A DNA stretch of 64,000 bases from an uncultured Eubacteriales bacterium (GCA_934467415.1 CAKSLQ010000009.1:1-64000), one strand, 5' to 3'. Shown: positions 16,818 to 25,235, numbered from the stretch's first letter. Notes: generated by a model from the letters alone, not told the origin. Program-made: numbers and translations.

Positions 16818-16853
16818 TCCGACAGAGCACATTTTGAAAAGGAGGGGTCGCGT

Positions 16854-17426
16854 TTGCTGGCCGCCATGCTTACCGCCTGCGGCGTCGATGACGCGGATGA
16901 ACGCGAACTCGTGCAGCAGCTGTTTTTCACCTATGGACGGCAGGTCAAGGCGCTTGCCGGGCGAATCCTGCGCAATGAACAGGACGCCGAAGACGCGCTG
17001 CACGATACGTTCCTGAAAATCATCCGATATCGCAAAAAATTTGTCGGCGCCGACCCGGCCGAAATCAAGCGGCTGATCGTCATCATCGCCAAAAGCGTCT
17101 GTTTCAATCTCTATCGCCGCAAAAAGCAGGAGAGCGCCTGCTTTGCGGCGGCCGACGAGGACTTTGGTACACCGGATGCCGACGGCATGGACGCAATCGA
17201 AGCCTTTCTTGCGCACGAGAGCGCGGCGCGGCTGCGGGACGCAATCAACACGCTGGCCGCCCCCGCGCGGGAGATCGTGCTGCTGAAATACTACAGCGGC
17301 TTTTCCAACACCGAGATCGCCGCGCTGCTCGGGATTCCCGCATCCACGGTCGGCACGATCCTTTGGCGCAGCCTGAAAAAAATCAGAGAAAGAACGGAGG
17401 CATACTTCTGTGACAACAACGGATAA
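16854..17426 (+). CDS. ECF-type RNA polymerase sigma factor
   Basis: This protein of about 190 residues has sigma-70 region 2 (LFFTYGRQVKALAGRILRN, then EQDAEDALHDTFLKIIR) and region 4 (LKYYSGFSNTEIAALLGIP, then STVGTILWRSLKKIRE), with no region 1 or 3, the ECF layout. I chose the TTG at 16854 because GGAGGGG sits six bases before it; earlier in-frame starts fall in the promoter. The gene overlaps the next one by 17 bases, the usual coupling of an ECF sigma factor to its anti-sigma factor. The target promoters cannot be read from here; the downstream exported proteins are candidates. Confidence 0.9.
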   Translation: MLAAMLTACGVDDADERELVQQLFFTYGRQVKALAGRILRNEQDAEDALHDTFLKIIRYRKKFVGADPAEIKRLIVIIAKSVCFNLYRRKKQESACFAAADEDFGTPDADGMDAIEAFLAHESAARLRDAINTLAAPAREIVLLKYYSGFSNTEIAALLGIPASTVGTILWRSLKKIRERTEAYFCDNNG

Positions 17427-18114
17427 CCGGGAGCTTTGCGGTCTGGCAGCGGCGGCGCGCCTCTGCCTGGATGAGGACGTCGCCGCGTTTGACGCGCCGG
17501 ATACGGAAAATGCTGCAATCAGCCGCAAAGAGACCGCGCGGATTCTGCGTTCGATCCGCGCCTCCGGCGCGCGGCGCAGCGGACGTTTCGGCAAAGCGGC
17601 AGCCTGCTTTCTGCTCGTTTTTTCCCTTCTCTTTGCCGGGGCTATGTGCATAGAGCCAATCCGTGCCGCGGTTCTCCACGCAATTCTGAACTTTTACGAG
17701 GACTGCATTCATGTATGGATCGCCGCGCCGGAAACGGAAACGCCGGATAAAATCCTCGAAGTCCTTCTGCCCGATGTCCCGAATGACTGGACAGCGGAAG
17801 AAATCGTTTGTGATGATACGGACGTGATCTATATTTACCATACCCCGGACGGTCAGCACGCCTCTTTCCAGCAGATGCCCTGGAGCGATTCCGCCGTCAT
17901 CGCGCTGGATAACTCCGACTGCACCGTGCGGGAAATCCGGCTGAACCGCCGCCTGACCGCGCAGCTGTTCGCCTATACGGACGGACGGTACGCGCTCGTC
18001 TGGGAAAATCGCTATACATTTATCGCGGACGGAACGAATATCGACCTCGATCTGCTGCTGTCCATGGCCAACAGCGTGAACGACAAAGTGGAACAACTTT
18101 CGGCAAAAAAATAA
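17410..18114 (+). CDS. membrane protein, probable anti-sigma factor
   Basis: This 234-residue protein has a soluble N-terminal part of about 60 residues, one membrane helix (about residues 62-80, AACFLLVFSLLFAGAMC) and an extracellular domain of about 150 residues. The layout and position match the DUF4367-type proteins encoded directly after ECF sigma genes in Clostridia. I assign the family by resemblance and context only. No ZAS zinc motif (HxxxCxxC) is seen. The start is GTG at 17410, nine bases after GGAGG, overlapping the end of the sigma gene. Confidence 0.7.
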   Translation: MTTTDNRELCGLAAAARLCLDEDVAAFDAPDTENAAISRKETARILRSIRASGARRSGRFGKAAACFLLVFSLLFAGAMCIEPIRAAVLHAILNFYEDCIHVWIAAPETETPDKILEVLLPDVPNDWTAEEIVCDDTDVIYIYHTPDGQHASFQQMPWSDSAVIALDNSDCTVREIRLNRRLTAQLFAYTDGRYALVWENRYTFIADGTNIDLDLLLSMANSVNDKVEQLSAKK

Positions 18115-18246
18115 ATTTTCGGAAAAAGTGGGACGGAGTCCCCCGCTCGCGTGTTATATTCTACAGAAGCCGGGCATCCTGCGGATTTTCCGTCGACATC
18201 CGCGGCCTGCCCTGCGCACACCGTAAAATAAGGGGAGGACTCAAAA

Positions 18247-18645
18247 TTGAAACGACTTTTATCCGGCATCCTGATCTGCATCTGCATTCTCGGAATGGCC
18301 ACCGGCGTTCATGCCGAAAACACGATTGTACCGCTGTGGGATAACATCAATAGACTGACAGTGAACATTACCTTTGACGGCATGGCCGGAAAAGCGTCTG
18401 CATATGTCGCCGACGCGACCTACTCTGCCGAAATCTCCGGAACACTGACCGTATACAAACAAACAAAAGCCGGTTGGTTGTTTATCTGCCGTGAAAAAGG
18501 CACATCAAGCAGCGGAGCCTTGCCGCTCAAAACAAGTTTCACAGGGGAAAGCGGCGCGTACTATAAGGCCGAATACAGCGTGACCGTCACCAAAAACGGT
18601 GTCAGCGAATCGGCAACCGAAGTTGCCTATAAAACCTGTCCGTAA
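18247..18645 (+). CDS. small secreted protein of unknown function
   Basis: This 132-residue protein has a clear signal peptide (residues 1-23, ending GVHAEN). The mature part of about 105 residues is Ser/Thr/Tyr-rich and probably all beta: WDNINRLTVNITFDGMAGKA, LTVYKQTKAGWLF, and YYKAEYSVTVTKNGV. It ends with KTCP. This pattern recurs in small exported Firmicutes proteins, but I know no function. The start is TTG at 18247, six bases after GGGGAGGA. It lies 132 bases after the probable anti-sigma gene with no terminator between, so it may be in the sigma regulon. Confidence 0.7.
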   Translation: MKRLLSGILICICILGMATGVHAENTIVPLWDNINRLTVNITFDGMAGKASAYVADATYSAEISGTLTVYKQTKAGWLFICREKGTSSSGALPLKTSFTGESGAYYKAEYSVTVTKNGVSESATEVAYKTCP

Positions 18646-18757
18646 GTAAGGAAAATCATACCGTTCTTCCCGCGCGGCGGCGGACTTCCGATGAAGTCCG
18701 GCGGGAAAAGACAACCCACACATGATTTCATGCATTTTATGCAGAAAGGACATTGTA

Positions 18758-19474
18758 ATGAAAAAAATTATATGTATTGTTTTGTCGTTTGTATTAGTTT
18801 CGTCCATGACAATTTTTTCATATGCGCAGGCAGAATCGAAATCACCTGCACACGACAGTATTGATGAGGTCATTGAAAATGGAACCATTGTTTCTGTGAC
18901 AGATTTTGAAATTGAAATTGTATACGAAACCGAAATCTGTAATGACAAGCCAACATTGTATAGTAATACAGATTCAAGCCTCGTTCAAAAGAAAGTTTCT
19001 TCCTGCAAAATTGTAACAGACTCCACAGAGGACACACAGAATATTTATAACGAATTATCTTTAGATACCGACAAATCTTCAGGTACTCAATCAAAAGAGT
19101 ATACAGGTGCATTGGCTATTCTATACAGCACGATTTACTACTCTGCTACGGAAATCAACTCTGTCAAATATATATGGATCACTTCTGCGTCTGGAAGTGT
19201 AACGCTGTTTGATTATCCAACATCGATTATAGGCAGTACTGCAACTTTCGGGCAAGTAGGCTTTACCGTAAGCGACGGCTTCAAAGAACAAGTTTACGAA
19301 AAAGACCTCGGCAAAGTATTCTCTTGGACGGCATATCCGCCGTCTTCTTTCCAAAAAGTAGCTATGGTTGAAATGAACAGCCTAACATGGGTAGGGTGCG
19401 CATATAACTGCACGGTTCGCAGAGGAACTGCTGACAGCACATATACATTAGCCAATAATGCCTTCTCTATGTAA
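18758..19474 (+). CDS. secreted protein of unknown function, AT-rich gene
   Basis: This 238-residue protein has a signal peptide (residues 1-24, MKKIICIVLSFVLVSSMTIF then SYAQA). The mature part is rich in Ser, Thr, Asp and Tyr, starts with an acidic stretch and contains aromatic-rich C-terminal strands such as SLTWVGCAYNCTVRRGTAD. I do not recognise the family. The gene is visibly AT-rich with many A/T-ending codons, unlike every neighbour, which points to recent acquisition. The start at 18758 is chosen for AGAAAGGA upstream and because the signal peptide begins there. Confidence 0.7.
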   Translation: MKKIICIVLSFVLVSSMTIFSYAQAESKSPAHDSIDEVIENGTIVSVTDFEIEIVYETEICNDKPTLYSNTDSSLVQKKVSSCKIVTDSTEDTQNIYNELSLDTDKSSGTQSKEYTGALAILYSTIYYSATEINSVKYIWITSASGSVTLFDYPTSIIGSTATFGQVGFTVSDGFKEQVYEKDLGKVFSWTAYPPSSFQKVAMVEMNSLTWVGCAYNCTVRRGTADSTYTLANNAFSM

Positions 19475-19493
19475 TTTTACTACGGAGGTTGCT

Positions 19494-19895
19494 ATGACAA
19501 AGAAAATCGGACTCATCCTCTTGAACCTTGCGGTGCTTGCCATCGGCATCGGGTATCCGTATCTGGAAACACGGCTGTCCGGCCAGATCGCCGCGACCTT
19601 TAACAGCCGCCTTTTGGGGATTGCAACCGCGGTAAAGGCTGCATTCTATGTTCTGCTGCTTGCCGAGGGCTTGCTTGCCATGCATCTCACGCTCGGCCTG
19701 CGACGCGGCGCGGGCGCGCGCTTTGTCCCGATTGTCAAGGCCGTCCGCTTGCTTGCGGCGGCAGCCGCGGCGGCGTTGTTCGTCTTTGCCGTTTACCCGC
19801 CGCAAACCGCAAGTCTTGCTCTGCTTGCCGCCATGCAGACCGTGGATTTGCTGCTGCTCGCACTGCCCGGCATGCTGCGCAAAAAAGAACAGTAA
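19494..19895 (+). CDS. small multi-pass membrane protein
   Basis: This 133-residue protein has about four membrane segments (near residues 5-22, 38-58, 73-95 and 100-122) separated by short basic loops. No domain is recognised. The start at 19494 has a strong CGGAGG site and follows the AT-rich gene by 19 bases, so both are probably co-transcribed. Base composition returns to G+C-rich here. A toxin/immunity or export-accessory role for the pair is possible but nothing in the sequence shows it. Confidence 0.65.
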   Translation: MTKKIGLILLNLAVLAIGIGYPYLETRLSGQIAATFNSRLLGIATAVKAAFYVLLLAEGLLAMHLTLGLRRGAGARFVPIVKAVRLLAAAAAAALFVFAVYPPQTASLALLAAMQTVDLLLLALPGMLRKKEQ

Positions 19896-19931
19896 CGCAA
19901 AGAAAACCGCCGTTCGGCGGTTTTCTTTGCG
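19896..19931. terminator. bidirectional terminator, 19.9 kb
   Basis: A long perfect hairpin (CGCAAAGAAAACCGCCG, TT, then its complement) with T-runs on either strand. It serves the rightward small membrane protein gene and the leftward gerA gene. Confidence 0.9.
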
Positions 19932-19933
19932 TT

Positions 19934-21370
19934 TTAGCGGACGCTTGCGGCGTCCGTCTGCTTCTGTGACTTCTTGACGCGGAAGAGGAGGCGGCAGAGG
20001 GCGCGGCCGTCAAACGGGATGAGCGGATAGAGATACGACCGCGAACCGTTGACCGTCTCGTTGGTGGCGATCAGCACCGGGATGAGCGCAAGCCCGATGC
20101 CGAAGCCCCAAGCACCGAAAATCGCGGTGACGGCAAGCAGCAGCATCCGCATGAATTTGACCGCGTACCCCAGCTCATAGCTCGGCTGCGCGAAGTTGGC
20201 GATCGTGACGAACGCCATATAGAGGATGACCTCGGGGATCAGCCAGCCGATGTCCACGGCGAAGTCGCCGAGGATCAGACCGCCGACCACGCTGAGCGAG
20301 TTGGCCAGCATACTCGGCGTATTCATGGACGCGAGCTTCAGCCCGTCGATCATGAACTCGACGAGGAACAGCTGAAAGATCAGCGGGATGCGCCCCGCCG
20401 TGCGCGGCAGGACAAATTCCAGCCAATCCGGCAGCAGCCGCGGCTCGGTGACAAAAAGGTACCACAGCGGCACGAGAAAAACCGTGAGCCAGAAGATCAC
20501 ATGCCGCACGACGCGCAGATACGTCCCCGTGAGGGGCGGGAAATAGTAGTCCCCGCTCTCCTGCAAAAAGTCGAGGATGCCGGTAGGCAGGATCATCGCC
20601 TCGGGCGAGGTGTCGCACAGGAGGAGCACGCTCCCCTCGGCGAGCTGCGCCGACGCGGCGTCCGGGCGCTCGGTGGAGCGGATCTTGGGAAACGGGTTGT
20701 ACCATCTGCGCCCGATCAGGCACTCGGCAAGGCTCTCATGCCCCATCGGCAGGCAGTCGGTGTCGATGGCGTCCAGCTTTTTTTCGAGGTATTCGACGTA
20801 CTGCGGGTTCGCCTTGCCCTCGATGTAGACGAGCGCCATGTCGGTCTTCGACTCCCTGCCGACGCTCTTGTAGACCACGCGCAGCTTCGGCGTGCGGATG
20901 CGGCGGCGGAGCAGCGCCGTGTTGAAGATGAGCGTCTCGACGAAGCCGTCCCGCGCGCCGCGCATCACGCGGTCGCTCTCCGGCTCGGCGACACTGCGCA
21001 CCGGGTAGGTGCGCGCGTCGATCAGCACCGCGTGCGCGCCGAAGGTCTCGCCGAGCGCGGCGACCCCGCCCGACAGCACCAGCGCGGCCGCCGCGTCGAG
21101 GTCTTCGGTGACGTCCACCTCGACATAAGGTACGCCGCCGTCGGCAAACCGCACCGCCGCGTCTTCGCCGCGCGGCAGGCCGTCGAGGCCTAAAAAATAC
21201 TGCATCAGGCGCTGCATGATCGCGTCCTTGACAAAGCCGTCGATGTAATAGAACACCAGCGTATCGCCGCCGACGAGCAGCCGCCGCCGGATGAGGTCAA
21301 AGCTCCTGTCCGGCGCAAGGCAGGCGTCCATCGCCGCGATATTGTCCTTAAACGATGCGGAAAACTGCAA
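19934..21370 (-). CDS. GerA-family spore germination protein (orphan)
   Basis: This 478-residue protein belongs to the GerAA/SpoVAF family. A soluble N-terminal domain opens FSASFKDNIAAMDACL and contains RTYPVRSVAEPESDRVMRGA, then DGFVETLIFNTALLRRRI. A membrane domain of about five helices (from about residue 285) includes PLIFQLFLVEFMIDGLKLAS. Family members are receptor or transport subunits in the spore inner membrane; gerAB and gerAC partners are not nearby. The start is TTG at 21370, four bases after CGGAGGTGG. The next in-frame start upstream (21409) has no such site. The initiation region duplicates a terminator arm (see 21369-21499). Confidence 0.88.
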   Translation of the reverse strand: MQFSASFKDNIAAMDACLAPDRSFDLIRRRLLVGGDTLVFYYIDGFVKDAIMQRLMQYFLGLDGLPRGEDAAVRFADGGVPYVEVDVTEDLDAAAALVLSGGVAALGETFGAHAVLIDARTYPVRSVAEPESDRVMRGARDGFVETLIFNTALLRRRIRTPKLRVVYKSVGRESKTDMALVYIEGKANPQYVEYLEKKLDAIDTDCLPMGHESLAECLIGRRWYNPFPKIRSTERPDAASAQLAEGSVLLLCDTSPEAMILPTGILDFLQESGDYYFPPLTGTYLRVVRHVIFWLTVFLVPLWYLFVTEPRLLPDWLEFVLPRTAGRIPLIFQLFLVEFMIDGLKLASMNTPSMLANSLSVVGGLILGDFAVDIGWLIPEVILYMAFVTIANFAQPSYELGYAVKFMRMLLLAVTAIFGAWGFGIGLALIPVLIATNETVNGSRSYLYPLIPFDGRALCRLLFRVKKSQKQTDAASVR

Positions 21371-21499
21371 AAAACCACCTCCGAAATAAGGGAGCATCCA
21401 CGCCTGCACCGCAGGGGCAGCCGCGTGCGGACTCCTTCCGTCACGCTTCGCGTGCCACCTCCCTCACCGAGGGAGGTCATGAAAAAACCACCTCCGAAA
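21369..21499. repeat. 18-bp direct repeat flanking a half type B element
   Basis: AAAAAACCACCTCCGAAA occurs at 21369-21386 and again at 21482-21499. The left copy contains the gerA ribosome-binding site and start codon. The right copy is the 3' arm and U-tract of the minus-strand terminator at 21482-21523. About 95 bp lie between them, including half of a type B repeat (21425-21478). Confidence 0.85.
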
Positions 21500-21523
21500 C
21501 ACAGAAAGTGTTGCCGGAGGCGG
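21482..21523 (-). terminator. terminator downstream of the second LtaS-like gene
   Basis: On the minus strand, CCGCCTCCGGC and an inner AACAC/GTGTT stem fold against TCGGAGGTGG, followed by TTTTTT. It would end transcripts from the LtaS-like gene at 21834-24002 before they reach gerA. Confidence 0.7.
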
Positions 21524-21556
21524 CTGTTTTTATGCAGCTGTTTTGCGGGGGGATTT

Positions 21557-21825
21557 TAGGCTTCCCTTGGGGGAGATCTGTACGAGACGCGGCGGGAGTA
21601 AACCCCCGCCCTACGGTGCGTACACAGTTTCCATCCATCCGTAGGGGCGACCATTGGTCGCCCGTTTTCGCTTTGCATAGGCGGGCGACCGATGGTCGCC
21701 CCTACAAGGGTATCCTTCGCGCACCCTGCCCTGTAGGGACCGGCGTCCGGGGCGGTCCTTTTTTGCCGCGGTAGGGGCGGGTCGTCGAAGGCGCCGACCC
21801 CTACCGGGTTTGTGCGTCTTTAGGC
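21557..21825. repeat. mosaic hairpin repeats, 21.7 kb
   Basis: The space between the terminator and the LtaS-like stop holds a type A end fragment and a GTAAACCCCCGCCCTACGG unit. It also has an inverted pair of GGGCGACC/GGTCGCCC hairpins (about 21645-21663 and 21683-21701), a GGACCGGCGTCCGGGGCGGTCC hairpin (about 21737-21758) and a GGTCGTCGAAGGCGCCGACC hairpin joined to CCCTACCGGG (about 21780-21806). No gene is seen. Confidence 0.8.
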
Positions 21826-21833
21826 ACCCTCGC

Positions 21834-24002
21834 TCATTTCCCGAACAGATATGCGTAATAATTCTTCTCGAGGATCAGGCGCACAAATTTGTTCTTGCGC
21901 TGGACGACGCCGTTCATCTGCTTGACGTAGGCGGCGATCTCCTCGTCGCTCGCCTCAAAGCCGGGATAGGGCGTGAAGGTCTTGGTCGCGCTGTGGTACT
22001 CGCCGTAGGCGTTGATCCAGTTCCACGCGCTGCCGTCGCCGTCCTGGTTGAGGATCACGAGCGGCATGGTGTCGGACAGGATGTCCACGCCCGCAAACAG
22101 GCGCGAATCGTATTCCAGCCCGAACAGGTTGGAGAGCGTCGGGATGATGTCGATCGCGGAGCAGGGCTTATCAACCACGACCGGCTCGGTCATGGACGCG
22201 CTCCAGAGGATCAGGCCGTTGCGCAGGAGGTCGAAGTTCTTGTGGATGCCCGCCTCGGGGATGCCGTACAGCTCGGCAAGCTCGCTGTCCGTGAGCGCAT
22301 ACGGATAGTGGTCGGCATTCATCACGAAGACCGTGTTTTCAAGCTCCCCTGCCTCGTCCAGCTGCCGCACCAGCTCCTCGAGCATCAGCTCGACCTCGTA
22401 CTGGCAGGCATGGTACGCCTTGACGTTGTCCGAGCAGGTCAGATTCTCCACAACGTCCTTGTGCCGCTTGGACATGTTGTTGCCCATGAACGAATAGTTG
22501 GCATGGCCGCTGACCGTCATATAGTAGGCATGCCACGGCTGCTTCAGATTGATGTAATACGGCAGGGTGGCGACCGCCATCTCGTAGTCCGAGCGCGGCC
22601 AGCAGTCGGTCAGCCCCTCCAGCCCGTGATTGATGGCGATGAACTCGTAGCCGAAGTTGGGGTGCGACTTGTCGCGCCCGTAATAGGTGTAGTAATGGTT
22701 GTGGAACGCATAGGTCTTGTACCCGATGCGCGAGAGCTGGTTGCCCATCGCGAAGTACATGTTGTCCTTCGCGCTCATCTCGAGGCACTTCGCGCTGTTG
22801 TGGAACAGGCCGGTCATCGTGGTGTATTCGCCGGTCGCGGTGCTGCCGCCCCAGAGCGAATTGTAGTAGTTGTTGAAGACGAAGCCCTCGGTCGCCATCT
22901 TGTAGAGAATGGGCGTGCGATCCTTGTCAATCGTCTTGTAGGAGAAGCCCTCCAGCGTCATGAAGATGAGGTTCTTCCCCTTGAACATGCCGGTGTAGGC
23001 GTTCTTCTTCGTCGGCGTCAGGCTGCCGAAATACTCGTGCGCCGCCTTGATGTCCTTGTTCGTTTCCTTTTCGGCCAGCGCCGCGAAGTCGATGTCCATC
23101 ACGTTGTCGCCGTATTCGATCGGCGCGGGCGGCTCGGTGGTCGCCTCGGTGGTGTCGCTCGTGTCGGCGGGCGCGGTGGTGGCCGCCGGGTCGGTCGTGG
23201 ATTCAAACGGGTTGACCGTCTCGCCGCCGCTCGGGCCGTCGTCGTCGGACGCGCGCTCGCCGAAGAGCGTGACGTGCATGTCCAGCCGCATGTCGGTGAT
23301 GACGCCGAAGCGCTTGGTCGCCTCGGTGGCGGAGAACTCGGTCCTGTAGTAGTACCGATCGCCGAAATCGCCGTTGTCAAGCGAGACCGCGCCGACCGCA
23401 AGCAGGTGGAAAAGCAGCGCGAGGATCAGCAGATAGATGCGGAACGCGAAGGTCGGCGCGAAGGCGGGGGCGTAGCTTTTGCGCTTCACGCAGAACAGGA
23501 TCAGCGGCAGCGCCAGCAGCAGAATGCCGAACCAGGACGCCGAGATCGTGGACAGCGTCTCGCGCCAGAAGTCGCGCAGTGCGCCGCCCGCCATGCCCAT
23601 CGTGGCGAAGCGGTAAAAGCTCTTGAAGAAGCGGAAATAGACGTACTGCGACTCGAAGATCAGCGTGGTGACGACGAAAACAACCGTGGTGAAAACGCGG
23701 TTGGCGCGCAGGGGCATCAGCAGGGCGATGCCGCTTGTGAGGAAGCCGAACGCGCACGAAAACAGGAAAAGCACCAGCAGCGTGCGCAGCGGCAGCTCGC
23801 CGTAGACGGCGAAATGAAACACGACCTCCATATAGAAGACCGCGAGGGGCAGGAACAGGAAGAAAAACGCGTTGCGGCGTCCGCGCAGACGCGCCCGCTC
23901 CGCGCGGGAAAGCTCCCCGGCGGGCGCCTTCGGCGGAAAGAGCGCGCGCAGATTCGGCTCGTTTTGCAGAGCTGCGCCGATGCGCGCGAAGAATCCTTTC
24001 AT
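21834..24002 (-). CDS. LtaS-like phosphoglycerol transferase with Thr-rich linker
   Basis: This 722-residue membrane protein has about five membrane helices in the first 215 residues, then an extracellular region with a Thr/Pro/Asp-rich linker (near residues 265-300). The sulfatase-fold catalytic domain follows. LtaS-type residues are visible: E in IFMTLEGFS, the nucleophile T388 in LWGGSTATGEYTTMTG, and D/H in VMNADHYPY, plus VSGHANYSFMGN. The enzyme probably transfers phosphoglycerol to a lipid or glycan acceptor outside the membrane. It is longer than the paralogue at 13657-15450 because of the linker and a larger C-terminal domain. GGAGGTG precedes the start. Confidence 0.86.
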   Translation of the reverse strand: MKGFFARIGAALQNEPNLRALFPPKAPAGELSRAERARLRGRRNAFFFLFLPLAVFYMEVVFHFAVYGELPLRTLLVLFLFSCAFGFLTSGIALLMPLRANRVFTTVVFVVTTLIFESQYVYFRFFKSFYRFATMGMAGGALRDFWRETLSTISASWFGILLLALPLILFCVKRKSYAPAFAPTFAFRIYLLILALLFHLLAVGAVSLDNGDFGDRYYYRTEFSATEATKRFGVITDMRLDMHVTLFGERASDDDGPSGGETVNPFESTTDPAATTAPADTSDTTEATTEPPAPIEYGDNVMDIDFAALAEKETNKDIKAAHEYFGSLTPTKKNAYTGMFKGKNLIFMTLEGFSYKTIDKDRTPILYKMATEGFVFNNYYNSLWGGSTATGEYTTMTGLFHNSAKCLEMSAKDNMYFAMGNQLSRIGYKTYAFHNHYYTYYGRDKSHPNFGYEFIAINHGLEGLTDCWPRSDYEMAVATLPYYINLKQPWHAYYMTVSGHANYSFMGNNMSKRHKDVVENLTCSDNVKAYHACQYEVELMLEELVRQLDEAGELENTVFVMNADHYPYALTDSELAELYGIPEAGIHKNFDLLRNGLILWSASMTEPVVVDKPCSAIDIIPTLSNLFGLEYDSRLFAGVDILSDTMPLVILNQDGDGSAWNWINAYGEYHSATKTFTPYPGFEASDEEIAAYVKQMNGVVQRKNKFVRLILEKNYYAYLFGK

Positions 24003-24094
24003 TTTTTCACCTCCGAAGCTCTACAGTTCATAACGGATATATTTTACTACAACTTTTCGCAATTTACAACCGCCTTTGCAAAAAATTCACGAAA

Positions 24095-24235
24095 GCGGGG
24101 GAGGAGAGGCGGGAGCGAGCCCCCGCCCGTGCGGTATGTGCGGGTTTTGCGCATATCTGTAGGGACAGGCGTCCTCGACTGTCCGTTCCGCATTTTTTCA
24201 GCTCCCCTGTGCAAGCAGCCGCACCGGACACGCCG
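24095..24235. repeat. hairpin repeat with the GGACAG arm
   Basis: A CCCCGCCCGTGCGG unit, a T-rich loop, TGTAGGG, then the GGACAGGCGTCCTCGACTGTCC hairpin (24163-24184). A truncated type B end piece (CAGCTCCCCTGTGCAAG) follows. The rest of the 345-bp gap holds only the promoter at 24274-24302. Confidence 0.75.
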
Positions 24236-24273
24236 CCGAAAAGCAAACACTTTGTCGAAAACGCACGGGGCGG

Positions 24274-24302
24274 TTGACAAACGCGGCGCAGCACGGTAAA
24301 AT
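24274..24302 (+). promoter_or_regulatory. promoter of the zinc-ribbon gene
   Basis: TTGACA (24274-24279), 17 bases, then TAAAAT (24297-24302). A TGTCGAA heptamer (24253-24259), the Spo0A-box core, lies 14 bases upstream of the -35 box; this could be chance. A short hairpin, AGCCGCCACGCGGCT, occurs in the leader. Confidence 0.75.
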
Positions 24303-24347
24303 AGAAGCAGAAAAAGCCGCCACGCGGCTATACTAAGGAGGAAATCT

Positions 24348-24848
24348 ATGTTTTGTGAAAAATGCGGAAAAGAGCTTGCCGCAGGGACGAAATTCTGCGA
24401 CGGCTGCGGCGCACCCGTCGATGGCGCACCCGCCACGGAAGCGCCGAAGAACAACTTTGAAGAGACCGTGAAGAACCTCGGCAACACGGCGGATGTCACC
24501 GGCGATTTTGACGCGGCGGACATCGCAAAGAACAAGGTGCTGTCGCTGTTTGCCTACCTCGGCCTCCTGTTCCTCATCCCGCTGCTGGCCGCGCCGAACT
24601 CGAAGTTTGCACGCTTCCACACGAACCAGGGACTTGTCCTCTTTATCGCGGGCGTGGCCTGGGGCGTCATCAGCGGCATCGTCAATCTGATCGTCGGCGG
24701 TGTGCCGGTGCTCGGCAGCCTGTTCTCCATCCTGTCGTCGCTCGTTTCGCTGGCGCTGTTCGTCCTCGCGATTCTCGGCATCGTCAACGCATGCTCCGGC
24801 AAGGCAAAGGAGTTGCCCCTCGTCGGCAAGTTCAAGATCCTGAAGTAA
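24348..24848 (+). CDS. zinc-ribbon membrane protein
   Basis: This 166-residue protein begins with a four-cysteine zinc ribbon (CEKCG, then CDGCG, residues 3-21), a linker, and two to three hydrophobic segments from about residue 65, including GLLFLIPLLAAPNSKFARFH and VVLFIAGVAWGV-like stretches. The FARFHTNQGLVLFI motif is typical of DUF4870/Tic20-like small membrane proteins. The function is unknown. A strong AAGGAGG site precedes the ATG. It is the only rightward gene between 19.9 and 43.8 kb and has its own promoter and terminator. Confidence 0.85.
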   Translation: MFCEKCGKELAAGTKFCDGCGAPVDGAPATEAPKNNFEETVKNLGNTADVTGDFDAADIAKNKVLSLFAYLGLLFLIPLLAAPNSKFARFHTNQGLVLFIAGVAWGVISGIVNLIVGGVPVLGSLFSILSSLVSLALFVLAILGIVNACSGKAKELPLVGKFKILK

Positions 24849-24856
24849 TCTACATA

Positions 24857-24889
24857 AACAAAAAAGCGCCCTCGGGCGCTTTTTTGTTT
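24857..24889 (+). terminator. terminator of the zinc-ribbon gene
   Basis: GCGCCC/GGGCGC stem with a TC loop, A-run before and TTTTTTG after. Confidence 0.9.
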
Positions 24890-24894
24890 GCCGG

Positions 24895-25235
24895 GCTTTT
24901 GGGCGCGCGCCCTACAGTGTGTACAATTTTTGCGTATGCCTGTAGGGACAGGCGTCCCCGACTGTCCGTTTTTCCTTGCGTTATCTCTCCCTCAGTCGCC
25001 GTTCGTTAGGATGTTTTTCGGTTTCGCCCTGCGAAATCGTCGGCGTTCAGCCGACGAAGAAAAACTCCGCGAGACGCAATGCGTCTCGTACAGCTCTCCC
25101 CCGTCAGGAGGAGCCAAGTTTGATTGCGCACGGGACGGCGGACGGCAGACGGCACCTTACGATATGTGCGAGTTTTGCGTATACCTGCGCGGACAGTCGA
25201 GGACGCCTGTCCCTACAGATTGGTGGGGAACGATT
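24895..25235. repeat. mosaic hairpin repeats, 25 kb
   Basis: This block has a CGCGCCCTACAG unit with a GGACAGGCGTCCCCGACTGTCC arm (about 24946-24967). A scrambled piece follows with the nested GAGACGCAATGCGTCTCG hairpin (about 25070-25090) and a GTCAGGAGGAG end piece. The GGACAGTCGAGGACGCCTGTCC arm (about 25191-25212) then appears in reverse. No gene is seen. Confidence 0.75.

Noticed and set aside
16788..16853. Upstream start of the sigma factor gene at 16788
   Set aside because: It lies on the -35 box of a good promoter; GGAGGGG supports TTG at 16854.
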